A stretch of 64,000 nucleotides of DNA from Armatimonadetes bacterium 55-13 (GCA_001898035.1 MKRX01000015.1:149614-213613), one strand, 5' to 3'. Shown: positions 1 to 8,923, numbered from the stretch's first letter. Translations and numbers: made by a program. Notes: generated by a model from the sequence alone, not told the origin.

Positions 1-1
1 C

Positions 2-673
2 TTCTTGGCCATCGTCATCGGTTACATTCCGGTTCTTTACACTCATTTCTCCACCCGAGAGCATCAAATTATGCTTTTGGACTCCAAAGCGGGGTCCGAT
101 CCCACGGCCACAGAACTCCTTCGTCGCCACGGGGCGGCAGGGGCGATGGAGGACTTGATTGTGCTCTTGAAGGAGTGGGAAGCCTGGTCGGCTCATCAAC
201 TCGAGGCATATCTCTCTTATTCTTCGCTCGCCTATTATCGTTCCCAGCACGATCATCAAAGCTGGCTCTGCGCCCTCACTTCGATCCTAGATGCTTGCGC
301 CCTTATTTCAATTGGATTTGAGGGAGAACACGAATGGGATAAGAGACTTCGTTTCCAAGCACAGGCAACTTTCGCTATGGGCCGACACGTGATTGTCGAT
401 CTGGCCTACATTCTCAACGTGCCTCCATCAGATAACGCTCCGAGCCGGATGACCCCGGGTGACTGGACTCGTCTTCACGACCTTCTGAGAGAAGCGGGGA
501 TACCGCTCAGGCAAGACTGTGGGCCGGCGTTTAAAGAATTTTGCGCACTCTATGAGCCTTACTGCGTAAGCTTGGCGAGGGATCTGTTCTTTCAGCTTCC
601 GGCTTGGGTTCCCGAGCAGGCGAAACTCGATAATTGGCAGGTTACGGCGTGGGACCGCCCCCATCACTTCTAG
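2..673 (+). CDS. Ion-channel-like membrane protein, 3' part only
   Basis: The reading frame is open at the left edge, so the N-terminus and most of the membrane part lie outside the window. The visible part begins with the end of a hydrophobic helix (AIVIGYIPVLYTHF), then a REHQIMLLDSKAGSDPTATELL stretch and about 170 soluble residues with many Trp and His. A GY-PVLY helix end followed by LLD-AGS-PTA is a pattern I associate with two-TM potassium-channel-like proteins that carry a soluble C-terminal domain. That assignment is from memory and the function is inferred. It converges on the DNA glycosylase gene, overlapping its end by 4 bp. Confidence 0.5.
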   Translation, partial: FLAIVIGYIPVLYTHFSTREHQIMLLDSKAGSDPTATELLRRHGAAGAMEDLIVLLKEWEAWSAHQLEAYLSYSSLAYYRSQHDHQSWLCALTSILDACALISIGFEGEHEWDKRLRFQAQATFAMGRHVIVDLAYILNVPPSDNAPSRMTPGDWTRLHDLLREAGIPLRQDCGPAFKEFCALYEPYCVSLARDLFFQLPAWVPEQAKLDNWQVTAWDRPHHF

Positions 674-1317
674 ACTTCAAAATTGTGGGGCCGAGAAACC
701 CAACGCAACTTTTCTCCATCGGCAAAGCGCCAAGGAAAGTCGTGGGCTTTGCCAATCGCGATCCCAACGCGGGGGCCAACCAATACATGCGTAGATCGTT
801 CGCCTGACTCGATGCGGAGAGGCGAGCTTGCTGAAAGAAGATCGAGATCGTTGTCCTCATTCGTGATCCCGAAGGCCGTTGCGAGTTTGCCAGGACCCGA
901 GAGAAGGTCGGTATCTTTGTGCGCTTTGGGTCTGCGCTCCCGAAAAGTCTCAATTCCGCTTAAAGGTTCGGCGGCTCTAATCAATATCCCTGCGGCATCG
1001 CCTGCTGAGTGAGCGCTGATATTGAGCATCCAGTGAGTGCCGTAGCAAAAGTAAATGTAACTTCGACCCGGCGCTCCGAATAGCACCATATTCTTCATTC
1101 TCGTTTTGCCATGGGCATGACACGCAGAGTCATCGAGGCTGCGATAGGCCTCCACCTCGACAATTCGTGCCGATAGGTTGCCCCGCCGCAAAACGGCTCC
1201 CAAAAGGAGAGGCGCCGCTCCCACCACATCGGCGGCGAGAGCGTTTCTGATTTCTTCTTGGAAGTCCACGATCGTTTGATTAGGATTAAGCGCTAGACCG
1301 TGCGATCCGGATTCCAA
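670..1317 (-). CDS. DNA-3-methyladenine glycosylase (AAG/MPG family)
   Basis: Base-excision repair enzyme that removes alkylated purines such as 3-methyladenine. The AAG-family core is visible: the ARIVEVEAYRSLDDSACHA segment with the catalytic Glu region, GAPGRSYIYFCYGTHWMLNI, then ILIRAAEP and LLSGPGKLATAFGI. At 215 aa the length suits the family. The longest start is TTG at 1317, inside the upstream dehydrogenase gene (32 bp overlap). A GTG at 1269 would begin right where the family fold starts (VDFQEEI) and is a serious alternative; neither has a well-placed Shine-Dalgarno. It is probably co-transcribed behind the saccharopine-dehydrogenase-like gene. Confidence 0.88.
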   Translation of the reverse strand: MESGSHGLALNPNQTIVDFQEEIRNALAADVVGAAPLLLGAVLRRGNLSARIVEVEAYRSLDDSACHAHGKTRMKNMVLFGAPGRSYIYFCYGTHWMLNISAHSAGDAAGILIRAAEPLSGIETFRERRPKAHKDTDLLSGPGKLATAFGITNEDNDLDLLSASSPLRIESGERSTHVLVGPRVGIAIGKAHDFPWRFADGEKLRWVSRPHNFEV

Positions 1318-2452
1318 TGCCTCTCTTCTGGATTTCGTCCACGAACTTCACCCCGGTCATCGCCGTTTCATAACGATGGCAACCGGGATTGCAGCCTCCG
1401 TCAGCTAGGTGCTTTGCGTAGGTGGCGGTAGAAAATCCGGTGAGACGCTCCATGGCGGTAAATTCTGTTTCATCATCGTGCTTTTCGTGAATGTCCATTT
1501 GGACACAAAGCCTTTGTCCGTCTTTCATCCCCACGCCGACTCCCCTGACGATAACTTGGTCTTTGTCGTTTGGATCTCTTAGGGCCTCCCCCATCAGCTT
1601 GTGGAACAAGTGGATCGGTATGACTTCACCACTGCGCGTGTGGACAGGCTCCATATCCCAAAAGCCATAGTCCTTAAACAGGCGCATCCGTTCGCAATGG
1701 CCGGGAAATCGGATCGTCTTGTATTCGTAATTACCGAGTTGTCCCTCAAGAGTAAAGGGCGCGGTAGAGGCGCCTCCGGAAGTGGTAAATGCCTCCATCT
1801 CGCCCAACCCATCGACATGGATTGTCTCCAGTTCCGCTAAAGTATCGACCTGTACGACTTTGCCATCCCGAATGACGTCCGCTTGGTGGCTATATTCGGT
1901 CACAAGCCCTTCTATGTTGAATACAAGTTTGTAGTTGAAAGGCGGCTTGGGGTTTTGCGGGAGACCGCCACAATAAAGTTTCACCGACTCGGTTCGATCG
2001 AACTGCTCCATGAGATATGAACCGAGATCGTTGACCAATCCAGGGGCAAGACCGGTATCCGGGACAATAGCCACTCCTTCCGCCTTGGCCTGAGCATCGA
2101 GTTTGAGAGTCTCCCAAGCGACGGCAGTATCGCCTCCCATGTCGACCATGTTCACACGGTGGCGAATCGCGATTGCAGCGATCCGGGGATGCATCCAATA
2201 GGGGACGCAACTGAGCACCACATCTACGCCCTCAAGGAACTTGCCCAAATCCTCAGGATCTAATGCGTCGACGGCATATGCGTGGCAGACGTTCCGTCCG
2301 ACCAGTGTATTTACTCGATCCGAACTTTTCTGGGCCTGCTCACGGGATTGGTCGCCCATCTTTATTTGAGCGGCTTCGGCATGGCGAGCAAGATCGTAGG
2401 CGGCGGCGGTTCCTTGCATACCGGAACCGAGAATTGCAAAGGTTTTGGTCAT
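1286..2452 (-). CDS. Saccharopine dehydrogenase / lysine 6-dehydrogenase-like reductase
   Basis: NAD(P)-dependent oxidoreductase of the saccharopine dehydrogenase family, 388 aa. The N-terminal Rossmann fold shows FAILGSGMQGTAAAYDLARH; further motifs are DVVLSCVPYWMHPRIA and a catalytic-domain stretch VPDTGLAPGLVNDLG. Relatives act in lysine degradation or as uncharacterised carboxynorspermidine/saccharopine-type reductases; the substrate cannot be read here. I chose the ATG at 2452, preceded by a GGAG Shine-Dalgarno about 5 nt upstream, rather than the in-frame codon at 2554, because the extra 34 residues precede the Rossmann motif and look non-coding. It is divergent from the DivIVA gene. 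Confidence 0.82.
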   Translation of the reverse strand: MTKTFAILGSGMQGTAAAYDLARHAEAAQIKMGDQSREQAQKSSDRVNTLVGRNVCHAYAVDALDPEDLGKFLEGVDVVLSCVPYWMHPRIAAIAIRHRVNMVDMGGDTAVAWETLKLDAQAKAEGVAIVPDTGLAPGLVNDLGSYLMEQFDRTESVKLYCGGLPQNPKPPFNYKLVFNIEGLVTEYSHQADVIRDGKVVQVDTLAELETIHVDGLGEMEAFTTSGGASTAPFTLEGQLGNYEYKTIRFPGHCERMRLFKDYGFWDMEPVHTRSGEVIPIHLFHKLMGEALRDPNDKDQVIVRGVGVGMKDGQRLCVQMDIHEKHDDETEFTAMERLTGFSTATYAKHLADGGCNPGCHRYETAMTGVKFVDEIQKRGIGIRIARSSA

Positions 2453-2592
2453 TAGCTCTCCGTGGACGTCTTTGTCGTCGGAATCGTCCTTACGTAACCA
2501 GGTTACCCCTGCCCATGACCATTGGACGAACGGCTTAACGGTTCTTTCTCTCAAGGGAAACTGGGCTACACTTGAGGCGTTCGAGGAATCAG

Positions 2593-3093
2593 ATGGAACG
2601 CATGATGCCGATCGATTTAGAGCGCGCCGAGCTCAAGAAGAGCGTAAGCGGCTACGATAAGGGACAGGTGCAGGGGCTCTTGCAGCGCGCCGCCAAGGAG
2701 ATGTCAACCCTTCGAGGAGAAGTGGAGTCTCTGCAAGCAGAAAACGCGAAGTTACAACGCGAACTTGAGACCCATCGGAGCCAGGAGCATACGCTCAAAG
2801 AAGCACTTATCTTGGCTCAACGCGCTGCGGATGAGACTCGCGCGTCGGCGCACAAAGAAGCCGACCTCATCGTGAACGACGCTCGGCAAAAAGCGTCGGA
2901 AATCGAACAGCAGAATCAAACGAAGATTAACGATCTTCGATGGGAATTAGAGCGACTTCGACTCGAGAAGCAAAAATTCCTCAGCCAGTTTCGAGCGATG
3001 CTGGAGGCGCAACTGCGCGATGTCGCCGAACTTGGTGGATTCTCCGTAGTGGACGGCGAGCTTAACGCGGAAGAGGATGCAGCCCAAGCCTAG
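2593..3093 (+). CDS. DivIVA-domain coiled-coil protein
   Basis: Cell-pole/division-site scaffold of the DivIVA/GpsB type, 166 aa. The N-terminus (MPIDLERAELKKSVSGYDKG, then QVQGLLQRAA) matches the membrane-binding DivIVA domain, and nearly all the rest is a charged heptad-rich coiled coil (about residues 30-145). I chose ATG 2593 for the GAGGA eight bases upstream; ATGs at 2602 and 2605 are possible. The 3' end overlaps the DUF167 gene by 17 bp, which suggests co-translation, as is common for divIVA/yggU-type neighbours in division clusters. The function as a polar or septal scaffold is family knowledge. Confidence 0.85.
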   Translation: MERMMPIDLERAELKKSVSGYDKGQVQGLLQRAAKEMSTLRGEVESLQAENAKLQRELETHRSQEHTLKEALILAQRAADETRASAHKEADLIVNDARQKASEIEQQNQTKINDLRWELERLRLEKQKFLSQFRAMLEAQLRDVAELGGFSVVDGELNAEEDAAQA

Positions 3094-3370
3094 CCGGGCA
3101 GTTTTCAGAGTCCGAGTTCAACCCCGAAGCAGTCGTAACCGCATCCAAGTCGTTAGCGACGGAGAACTCAAGATTTGGGTCACCGCCCCACCGGTAGATG
3201 GAGAGGCGAACGATGCGGTCTGCAAACTCTTGGCGAAAATCCTTAGGGTGGCAGGAAGCGCCATCACGATCCGTACTGGAGCCGCATCCAAACACAAAAT
3301 CATTGAAATTCTTGGACTTAGTCCTCTCCAAGTCCTGGAGTGCGTTCACAGGGAAAACCGATCTGTATAA
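3077..3370 (+). CDS. DUF167 / YggU family protein
   Basis: Small protein (97 aa) of the UPF0235/YggU family. Recognisable features are VRVQPRSSRNRI near the N-terminus, LKIWVTAPPVDGEANDAVCKLLAKIL in the middle (written here as the PPVDGEAN family signature with its flanks) and the SKHKIIEI strand. The biochemical role is unknown for the family. It overlaps the end of the DivIVA gene by 17 bp, so it is almost certainly in the same transcript. No terminator is obvious before the PEP-CTERM gene 142 bp downstream. Confidence 0.85.
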   Translation: MQPKPSRAVFRVRVQPRSSRNRIQVVSDGELKIWVTAPPVDGEANDAVCKLLAKILRVAGSAITIRTGAASKHKIIEILGLSPLQVLECVHRENRSV

Positions 3371-3512
3371 CTTTTGATTTGCATTACGCAAAAATGCCAG
3401 TTTTTTAGGCCCAATTGATGATGTACCGTCTAGAACATCGGTCTAGCACAAATTATGCGGTTAAATTGAAGTCCTTGTCGTTCGCTAAGGCGCTTACTTT
3501 TTGGAGAAATAG

Positions 3513-4205
3513 ATGAAGTTATCAAGGCTGTTTTTGTTTGGCCTCTTGGCCGTTCCCGCTTTTAGCAGCGCGGTTTTATTCTCGAAGTCGATTGCATTTA
3601 ACGATCCTGACGGGACCTACACTTATTCCGGTAGCGTCCAATTCACCCAGTCGGGAAATCTGCTCAACGTAGTTCTGACCAATACCGCGACCGATCCCGC
3701 TAACTTTAAGCGACGTGTCTTAACAGGCGTTTTCTGGGATATTTCCGGGTCTCCCAGCATCACGGCTAACTCGGCCGCCTACACGTCCGGTTCAGTCCAA
3801 CTTAATGGCGGCGATACCGCGGCGAACATTGGTAAGCACTGGGGCTACAAGCAAGGACTTGCCGCCAACCAGTGGGGAAATGCGAACTACGGCATTAGCG
3901 CCACCGGCCTGGGCTACTTCGGTCCGCCAAACGCGTTTATTTCGGGAACGGCCCAGCAAGGAATCGATTACGGTCTAGTTCCTGCCGCTGGTACCTCGCT
4001 CGGCGACACCGTTGTCAAGAATTCAATGACGTTCGCGTTAAACCTGCCGACGGGATATGTACTCAACGAAGGCGATATCAAAAACGTATGGTTTCAGTAT
4101 GGATCCGATGTCAGCGAATTCTATGCCAGCGTTCCTGAGCCAGGTTCGATGGCGGCTCTTGCCATTGGCGCAGCAGCCTTTTTCCGACGCCGACGAAAGC
4201 GCTAA
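3513..4205 (+). CDS. PEP-CTERM sorting-domain protein
   Basis: Exported protein of 230 aa. It has an N-terminal signal peptide (MKLSRLFLFGLLAVPAFSSA), a beta-rich body with Thr/Asn/Gly-rich strands, and a C-terminal PEP-CTERM tail: VPEPGS, a short hydrophobic helix (MAALAIGAAAFF) and RRRRKR. Such tails are recognised by exosortase/archaeosortase-type enzymes and processed at the cell surface. The body is of a choice-of-anchor-like type with no enzyme motif that I can see. Shine-Dalgarno GGAGA lies 7 nt before ATG 3513. A perfect 36-bp palindrome follows the stop codon. Confidence 0.85.
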   Translation: MKLSRLFLFGLLAVPAFSSAVLFSKSIAFNDPDGTYTYSGSVQFTQSGNLLNVVLTNTATDPANFKRRVLTGVFWDISGSPSITANSAAYTSGSVQLNGGDTAANIGKHWGYKQGLAANQWGNANYGISATGLGYFGPPNAFISGTAQQGIDYGLVPAAGTSLGDTVVKNSMTFALNLPTGYVLNEGDIKNVWFQYGSDVSEFYASVPEPGSMAALAIGAAAFFRRRRKR

Positions 4206-4225
4206 CCAATTTCGTCAAAATTACG

Positions 4226-4261
4226 ACAAAGGGCAACCAACGCGCGTTGGTTGCCCTTTGT
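4226..4261 (+). terminator. Perfect 36-bp palindromic terminator
   Basis: Two 18-base arms (4226-4243 and 4244-4261) are exact reverse complements with no unpaired spacer; the apex is ACGCGCGT. The run TTCTTT follows. It sits 20 bp after the PEP-CTERM stop codon and so most likely ends that transcript. The symmetry would also allow a protein dimer to bind. Confidence 0.75.
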
Positions 4262-4320
4262 TCTTTACAAGTCGGCGTAAACTTCCGACAATCCTAGTAA
4301 CGTCCGTATAAGAAGAGCCT

Positions 4321-5232
4321 ATGTCCGACGCCAACCGAACCCAGATGCTGTCCACCGATCCGAATCGCACGCAACTCGGCGCACCACCGATGCTGGATCC
4401 TAACAAAACGATGATGGGGACGGCCCCGACTCTGAATGCGACGGTGACGATCAAGCCCGTTCAGTGCACAGTCTGTAAAACCTTTAACCCGGCCGGCGTG
4501 ATGTTCTGCGTCGATTGCGGTCTGATCTTCGATCGAGCCTTACCCGCCGATGCCTTCGGGGCGCCAGCAATCCAACTCCCTATGCTGGTTGAACAAAGTG
4601 GCCGAGAGCATCCCATTCGGCCGGGCACCAATGTCATTGGGCGAGAGGGCGACGTCTTATTGGCGGACGGCAGGTGTTCGAGGCGGCATGCTCAGATCAC
4701 CTCGACGGATGGGGTGTTGACTCTGGAAGACCTCGGTTCCACCAACGGCACCAAAGTCAATGGAACGGCCCTGGCGGCGGGTGAGAAGAAGATTTTGAGC
4801 GGAGGCGATACTCTCTCATTTGGCGGAGTCGAGTTAAAGCTCTCTCTGCCTGGAACAGCCGGGGCGAATGCCACGGCCGTCATTTCCTCGAATAAGACTG
4901 CGGCGATCGCGACGCCTCCAAAGGTTGAAGTTGCACCCGCCACGTTAGTAGGCCCGGATAAGGAGTATCCGTTGAAGGCAGGGCTCAACTCGTTTGGCCG
5001 TAAATCGGACAACGATGTATCGATTACCGACCCCTACGTCAGCGGCAAACACGGTGTTATCGAGATTACGGACAACGGCTACTTCCTGACTGATATCGGA
5101 AGCACCAATGGCACCATGCTTAACGACGCGAAACTCTCTCCGAATATGCGAACGGCCATTACCGCTGAGGACGTCATCCGCTTGGGGAGTCTGGAGTTGC
5201 GGATTCGCAGCAATGAGACGACGGGTTCGTAA
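4321..5232 (+). CDS. Zinc-ribbon protein with two FHA domains
   Basis: Phospho-threonine-reading protein of 303 aa. The N-terminus (residues 1-40) carries three copies of an N[RK]T motif (ANRTQML, DPNRTQLG, DPNKTMMG), possible kinase sites. A zinc ribbon follows with Cys49, Cys52, Cys63 and Cys66. Two FHA domains lie at about 85-175 and 205-295; each shows the GR, SR/S-KH and STNGT core (GREGDV..RCSRRHAQ..GSTNGT; GRKSDND..VSGKHG..GSTNGT). The PP2C phosphatase gene begins 31 bp after its stop, so the pair is likely one operon. TATAAG at 4307-4312 lies 8 nt before the ATG with no clear Shine-Dalgarno. Confidence 0.88.
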   Translation: MSDANRTQMLSTDPNRTQLGAPPMLDPNKTMMGTAPTLNATVTIKPVQCTVCKTFNPAGVMFCVDCGLIFDRALPADAFGAPAIQLPMLVEQSGREHPIRPGTNVIGREGDVLLADGRCSRRHAQITSTDGVLTLEDLGSTNGTKVNGTALAAGEKKILSGGDTLSFGGVELKLSLPGTAGANATAVISSNKTAAIATPPKVEVAPATLVGPDKEYPLKAGLNSFGRKSDNDVSITDPYVSGKHGVIEITDNGYFLTDIGSTNGTMLNDAKLSPNMRTAITAEDVIRLGSLELRIRSNETTGS

Positions 5233-5263
5233 GGAAATCCGGTAACTTTCAAACCAATAGCGA

Positions 5264-6100
5264 ATGGACGAGATCACCGCCGAATACACCACCGAGCAAC
5301 TTATCGCTCCCACCTCTCTCACGGTTCGCCCTCGCGTCACCGTGGCGTGCAAGACCGATCTCGGTCGCGTGCGCGAGAACAATGAGGACAAGTTCGAATA
5401 TTACATTCCTGAGGAAGAATCGACGCTTGCTTCCCGAGGCATGGTCTTCTTGGTGTGCGATGGAATGGGTGGTCACGCGGCAGGGCAAATTGCGAGCGAA
5501 CTGACCGCCAAGACATTTATCGAGGTCTATCTCAATCACCCAGCGACGGAACCAACGGTCGCCATGGCTGGGGCCGTGGCCGCCGCCAATCGATTTGTCC
5601 TCGATGTTGCCCGAGCCGTTCCCGCCCGGCGGGGAATGGGAACGACGTTGAGTGGTTTAATGGTCATTCAGGATAAGGCCTATACGGTGCAGGTAGGCGA
5701 CTCCCGCGTCTATCGACTGAGAGCGGGCGAACTAACGCCGCTCACACACGATCACACCTGGATCGAGGAGGCCGTTCGGCTTGGCACTCTGACCTACGCC
5801 GAAGCAGAGAATCATCCCTACAAGCATGTTCTAACCCGAGCGGTTGGAACGGAAGGCGAAGTAACACCCGATATCGAGGGACATGACCTCAAGCCCGGCG
5901 ACACTTTTCTCCTCTGCTCGGACGGGCTGCTCAACCACGTAAACGACGAACAAATATCCGATGTCATGCGCGCCTGCGCCCCAGCCGAAGCGGCGTGGAA
6001 ATTGGTGGCGATGGCCCTCTTAGGCGGCGGTAGCGATAATACGACAGTGCTGATTGTAAGGATCGACGATCTCGAAGAAATCGTTCGATTCGAAGACTGA
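5264..6100 (+). CDS. PP2C-family protein serine/threonine phosphatase
   Basis: Metal-dependent protein phosphatase (PrpC/Stp type), 278 aa, cytoplasmic. Motifs in order: RENNED (residues 38-42 region), FLVCDGMGGHAAG (metal ligand Asp66), RRGMGTTLSG, VQVGDSRVYRLR, THDHTWIEEA, HVLTRAVG, LLCSDGL and GGGSDNTTVLIV. Residues 1-20 precede the domain and look disordered. It is the eraser partner expected for the FHA protein just upstream; the cognate Ser/Thr kinase is not in the window. Confidence 0.92.
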   Translation: MDEITAEYTTEQLIAPTSLTVRPRVTVACKTDLGRVRENNEDKFEYYIPEEESTLASRGMVFLVCDGMGGHAAGQIASELTAKTFIEVYLNHPATEPTVAMAGAVAAANRFVLDVARAVPARRGMGTTLSGLMVIQDKAYTVQVGDSRVYRLRAGELTPLTHDHTWIEEAVRLGTLTYAEAENHPYKHVLTRAVGTEGEVTPDIEGHDLKPGDTFLLCSDGLLNHVNDEQISDVMRACAPAEAAWKLVAMALLGGGSDNTTVLIVRIDDLEEIVRFED

Positions 6101-6142
6101 TCCCGATTTGACGTTTCGTTCGTAGTCGGTAATACTAATAAT

Positions 6143-6904
6143 ATGACTGGCTCAGACGCGCTCGTTCCCTTTGGATTTACCGCCCTTGAGTCGGAGATCT
6201 ACGTCTTTCTGCTAGGCGAATCGCCCGCGACCGGCTATCGGGTAGCCCAGGGGATTAATAAGCCCGCTGCCAACACCTATAAGGCGATTCAGACGCTGCA
6301 GTCCAAGGGAGCCATCTTAGTGGAAGAGGGCTCCAGTCGGTTCTGCCGCGCCGTTCCCATCGAAGAATTGATGGGACGTCTTCAGAAAGACTTCGAGGCT
6401 CGCCGCGTCCAGACGGTCAAGGCTCTGAAGTCCGCCGGGCGCCCTCAAGAAGACGAGCGACTTTATCATCTCAAGTCTCGCGATCAGATTCTCAATCGAG
6501 CCCGTGAGATGCTCGCGGAAGCGACCTCAGAGGCGCTGATCCAAATGCCGGCTTTTGGTGTCCATGCCATAGAAGGCGCGATTGAAAAAGCGGCAGATCG
6601 GGGGATTGAAGTCTTTGTTCTGACAACCGAATCGATCATCATCGAGGGGGCAGAGGTCGCCGTGGCCGAGGATCCTGCCGGTTTGCTATGTGTAGTGATC
6701 GATGGAACCCAAACACTCGCTGGAAAGATATCGCAAGATGAAGAATCAGACGCCCTTTGGACCCGGTACCCCACTCTCGCCCAGATTCATCATGGCGCTC
6801 TTTCCGCCGAAATTACCCTGGCGAACGTCTCCGGCCTTCTGGCCGCCGATGAAAAGAGAAGTCGAATTCAGAAAGCCGTAGATGCCCGTAGAAGGCTCAC
6901 TTAA
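6143..6904 (+). CDS. TrmB-like winged-helix transcriptional regulator
   Basis: Predicted sugar-type regulator of 253 aa. Residues 6-75 form a TrmB winged helix (FGFTALESEIYVFLLGESPATGY.. then ANTYKAIQTLQSKGAILV), and the C-terminal part (about 100-250) resembles the TrmB effector/phospholipase-like domain (RAREMLAEATSEALIQMP). The ligand is unknown. The start follows TAATACTAATAAT directly and has no Shine-Dalgarno, suggesting a leaderless message. The gene converges with the PagL-like gene, overlapping by 4 bp at the stop codons. Confidence 0.75.
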   Translation: MTGSDALVPFGFTALESEIYVFLLGESPATGYRVAQGINKPAANTYKAIQTLQSKGAILVEEGSSRFCRAVPIEELMGRLQKDFEARRVQTVKALKSAGRPQEDERLYHLKSRDQILNRAREMLAEATSEALIQMPAFGVHAIEGAIEKAADRGIEVFVLTTESIIIEGAEVAVAEDPAGLLCVVIDGTQTLAGKISQDEESDALWTRYPTLAQIHHGALSAEITLANVSGLLAADEKRSRIQKAVDARRRLT

Positions 6905-7494
6905 AAGCGCCAACCATACATCAAATAGACCTGATTCTGTCCTTGGTTCGGGGGCACCGTTCCAGCATTGGAGATATGCAGCAGCCCCAATCCCAGGCTG
7001 GCTTCGCCATTACTGGTATCCCATGTCAATCCGACTCCCAGCATTGGGGTTGAGTTGATCTTGCTGCTCAGATCGACGGTTTGCTGGTTCGAATACTGTA
7101 GCCCTAACCCCACATTGACGTAATAACCGAGTTTCTTACTCACGGAAGCGGCGTATCGAGCGTAGACCAGAAATCCGAGAGATTCCACCTGATTGGGACC
7201 TTCTCCACTTGCTCCACGGCTGCCTGTATGGTCGTAATACACGGAGTAAACCAGTTCGGCTTTGACTTTCTTAAACGTAAAACGAGGTTCGGGGCGCCCC
7301 CATCCCAATCCAACGCCGATTCCAACCCTACGATCTTCCGAGCCGAGGATGAGAGCGGACTGGCCACCGAATATATTGAAGTAGTAGTGAGGTCGACGAG
7401 TGTCAGTATTAACTGGCAGAGATACCTCGTCGGAGGCCATTGCGACCGAAGCCAAAGCAACTACCCCACCCAGGACACATCCACGAAAATTCAT
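6901..7494 (-). CDS. PagL-like lipid A deacylase / acyloxyacyl hydrolase family outer-membrane protein
   Basis: Predicted outer-membrane beta-barrel of about 197 aa with a signal peptide (MNFRGCVLGGVVALASVAMA). The C-terminal part carries HISNAG (His-x-Ser plus Asn) followed by QVYLMYGWRF ending in Phe, the arrangement of the catalytic His-Ser region and last barrel strand of PagL-type lipid A 3-O-deacylases. Alternating aromatic/polar strands precede it. I prefer ATG 7494 over TTG 7515 because the signal peptide starts there. Its presence argues for an LPS-type outer membrane. Enzyme activity is inferred from the family. Confidence 0.62.
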   Translation of the reverse strand: MNFRGCVLGGVVALASVAMASDEVSLPVNTDTRRPHYYFNIFGGQSALILGSEDRRVGIGVGLGWGRPEPRFTFKKVKAELVYSVYYDHTGSRGASGEGPNQVESLGFLVYARYAASVSKKLGYYVNVGLGLQYSNQQTVDLSSKINSTPMLGVGLTWDTSNGEASLGLGLLHISNAGTVPPNQGQNQVYLMYGWRF

Positions 7495-7572
7495 ATTTCT
7501 TACTAACGATTTCAACCGGCCAGAAGTCTGAGGGACCTATCGGCAAGTGGGGTACCCTCCAAGCCATTCCCC

Positions 7573-8919
7573 ATGTCTTCTAAATTGCCCGTAGTGGTTA
7601 TTGTTGGTCGCCCGAATGTCGGGAAGAGTACGCTCTTCAACCGGCTTATTAAAAAGCGCGTTGCCGTAGTTGAAGACACCCCGGGAATCACTCGTGACCG
7701 ACTCTATGCCGAGGCAGAGTGGAACGGTAAGAAGTTCACCGTCGTGGACACAGGGGGAATTGTCTTCCAAGAAGAGGATCCACTCGCCGAGCAGATTCGT
7801 GTGCAAGCGGATGTGGCACTGGCGGAAGCGGACGCCGTCCTCTTCCTCGCGGATGTTACAAGCGGCGTGAACCCAGACGATCGCGATCTCGCCAATAAAC
7901 TTCGCGGAATCACCACTCCCGTCTACATCGTGGTTAACAAAGCCGACCATCCCGGTCGTGACTCCTTCGTTACCGAGTTCTACGAGTTGGGTTTAGGAGA
8001 GGTTTGGCCAGTCTCCGGTCTGCACGGTCGTGGCGTAGCCGATTTACTTGACGAGGTCGTGGCCAAGCTGCCGGAGGGCAAAGCAGAGGAGGACCAGCGC
8101 GAAGAGATTCGGATTGCCATCGTCGGTCGCCCAAATGTTGGAAAGTCCTCGCTTGTGAATGCGTTTACAGGTGAACAGCGAATGATCGTTTCCGATATTG
8201 CAGGAACGACGCGAGACGCCATCGACACTGTTTTGGAATACCAAGGCGAGAAATTCCGACTGATCGATACGGCGGGTATTCGCCGCCGCGGCAAGATCCA
8301 AGGCACCGTCGAATACTACATGGTGAACCGCGCTCAAAGAGCAATTGAACGATGCGATTGTGCGCTCGTGGTGATCGATGGCGAGGAAGGGCTTACCGAT
8401 GGCGACAAGCGAATCGCTAAGCTTGCCTACGATGCCGGAAAGGCCTGCGTATTCGCCGTGAACAAGTGGGATACCCAAGAACCCCCTGACGGCCTTCCCC
8501 GACGAAAGTCTCCGAACAAGAAGGAGATGACGCAGACGATACACGATCATTTGCCTGAACTCTCCTACGCAAAGATTGCCTTCACCAGCGCGAAAGAAAG
8601 CGCAGGGCTTGAACCGGTGCTGGACGCGGTGATTCAGGCAGTCGAAAACTTTTCCTTCAGATTGTCTACGGGCCAGCTCAATCGACTTATTCAGGATGCG
8701 CTATTCTCGCGTCCCTACACTTCGAAGGGCAAGGCACTCAAGGTTTACTACTCAACCCAGGTCATCACTCGGCCGCCGACCTTTGCCCTTTTCTGTAACG
8801 ATCCCGAATTGTTGCACTTTAGCTACGAGCGATACCTCATCAACAAGATTCGAGCGGCGTATCCGCTAGAAGGAACTCCCATCCGCATTTCAGCGCGCAA
8901 TAGCCACAAAAAAGAGTAG
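7573..8919 (+). CDS. der: Ribosome-assembly GTPase Der (EngA)
   Basis: Essential double GTPase for 50S maturation, 448 aa. Two G domains are visible: GRPNVGKSTLFNRL near residue 12 with DTPGITRD, DTGG and NKAD, and GRPNVGKSSLVNAF near residue 183 with GTTRDAID, DTAGIRRRGK and NKWD. A C-terminal KH-like domain follows (RPPTFALFCNDPELLHFSYERYL region). Length and order match Der throughout. The small hypothetical gene begins 4 bp after the stop. Confidence 0.97.
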   Translation: MSSKLPVVVIVGRPNVGKSTLFNRLIKKRVAVVEDTPGITRDRLYAEAEWNGKKFTVVDTGGIVFQEEDPLAEQIRVQADVALAEADAVLFLADVTSGVNPDDRDLANKLRGITTPVYIVVNKADHPGRDSFVTEFYELGLGEVWPVSGLHGRGVADLLDEVVAKLPEGKAEEDQREEIRIAIVGRPNVGKSSLVNAFTGEQRMIVSDIAGTTRDAIDTVLEYQGEKFRLIDTAGIRRRGKIQGTVEYYMVNRAQRAIERCDCALVVIDGEEGLTDGDKRIAKLAYDAGKACVFAVNKWDTQEPPDGLPRRKSPNKKEMTQTIHDHLPELSYAKIAFTSAKESAGLEPVLDAVIQAVENFSFRLSTGQLNRLIQDALFSRPYTSKGKALKVYYSTQVITRPPTFALFCNDPELLHFSYERYLINKIRAAYPLEGTPIRISARNSHKKE

Positions 8920-8923
8920 TTCA

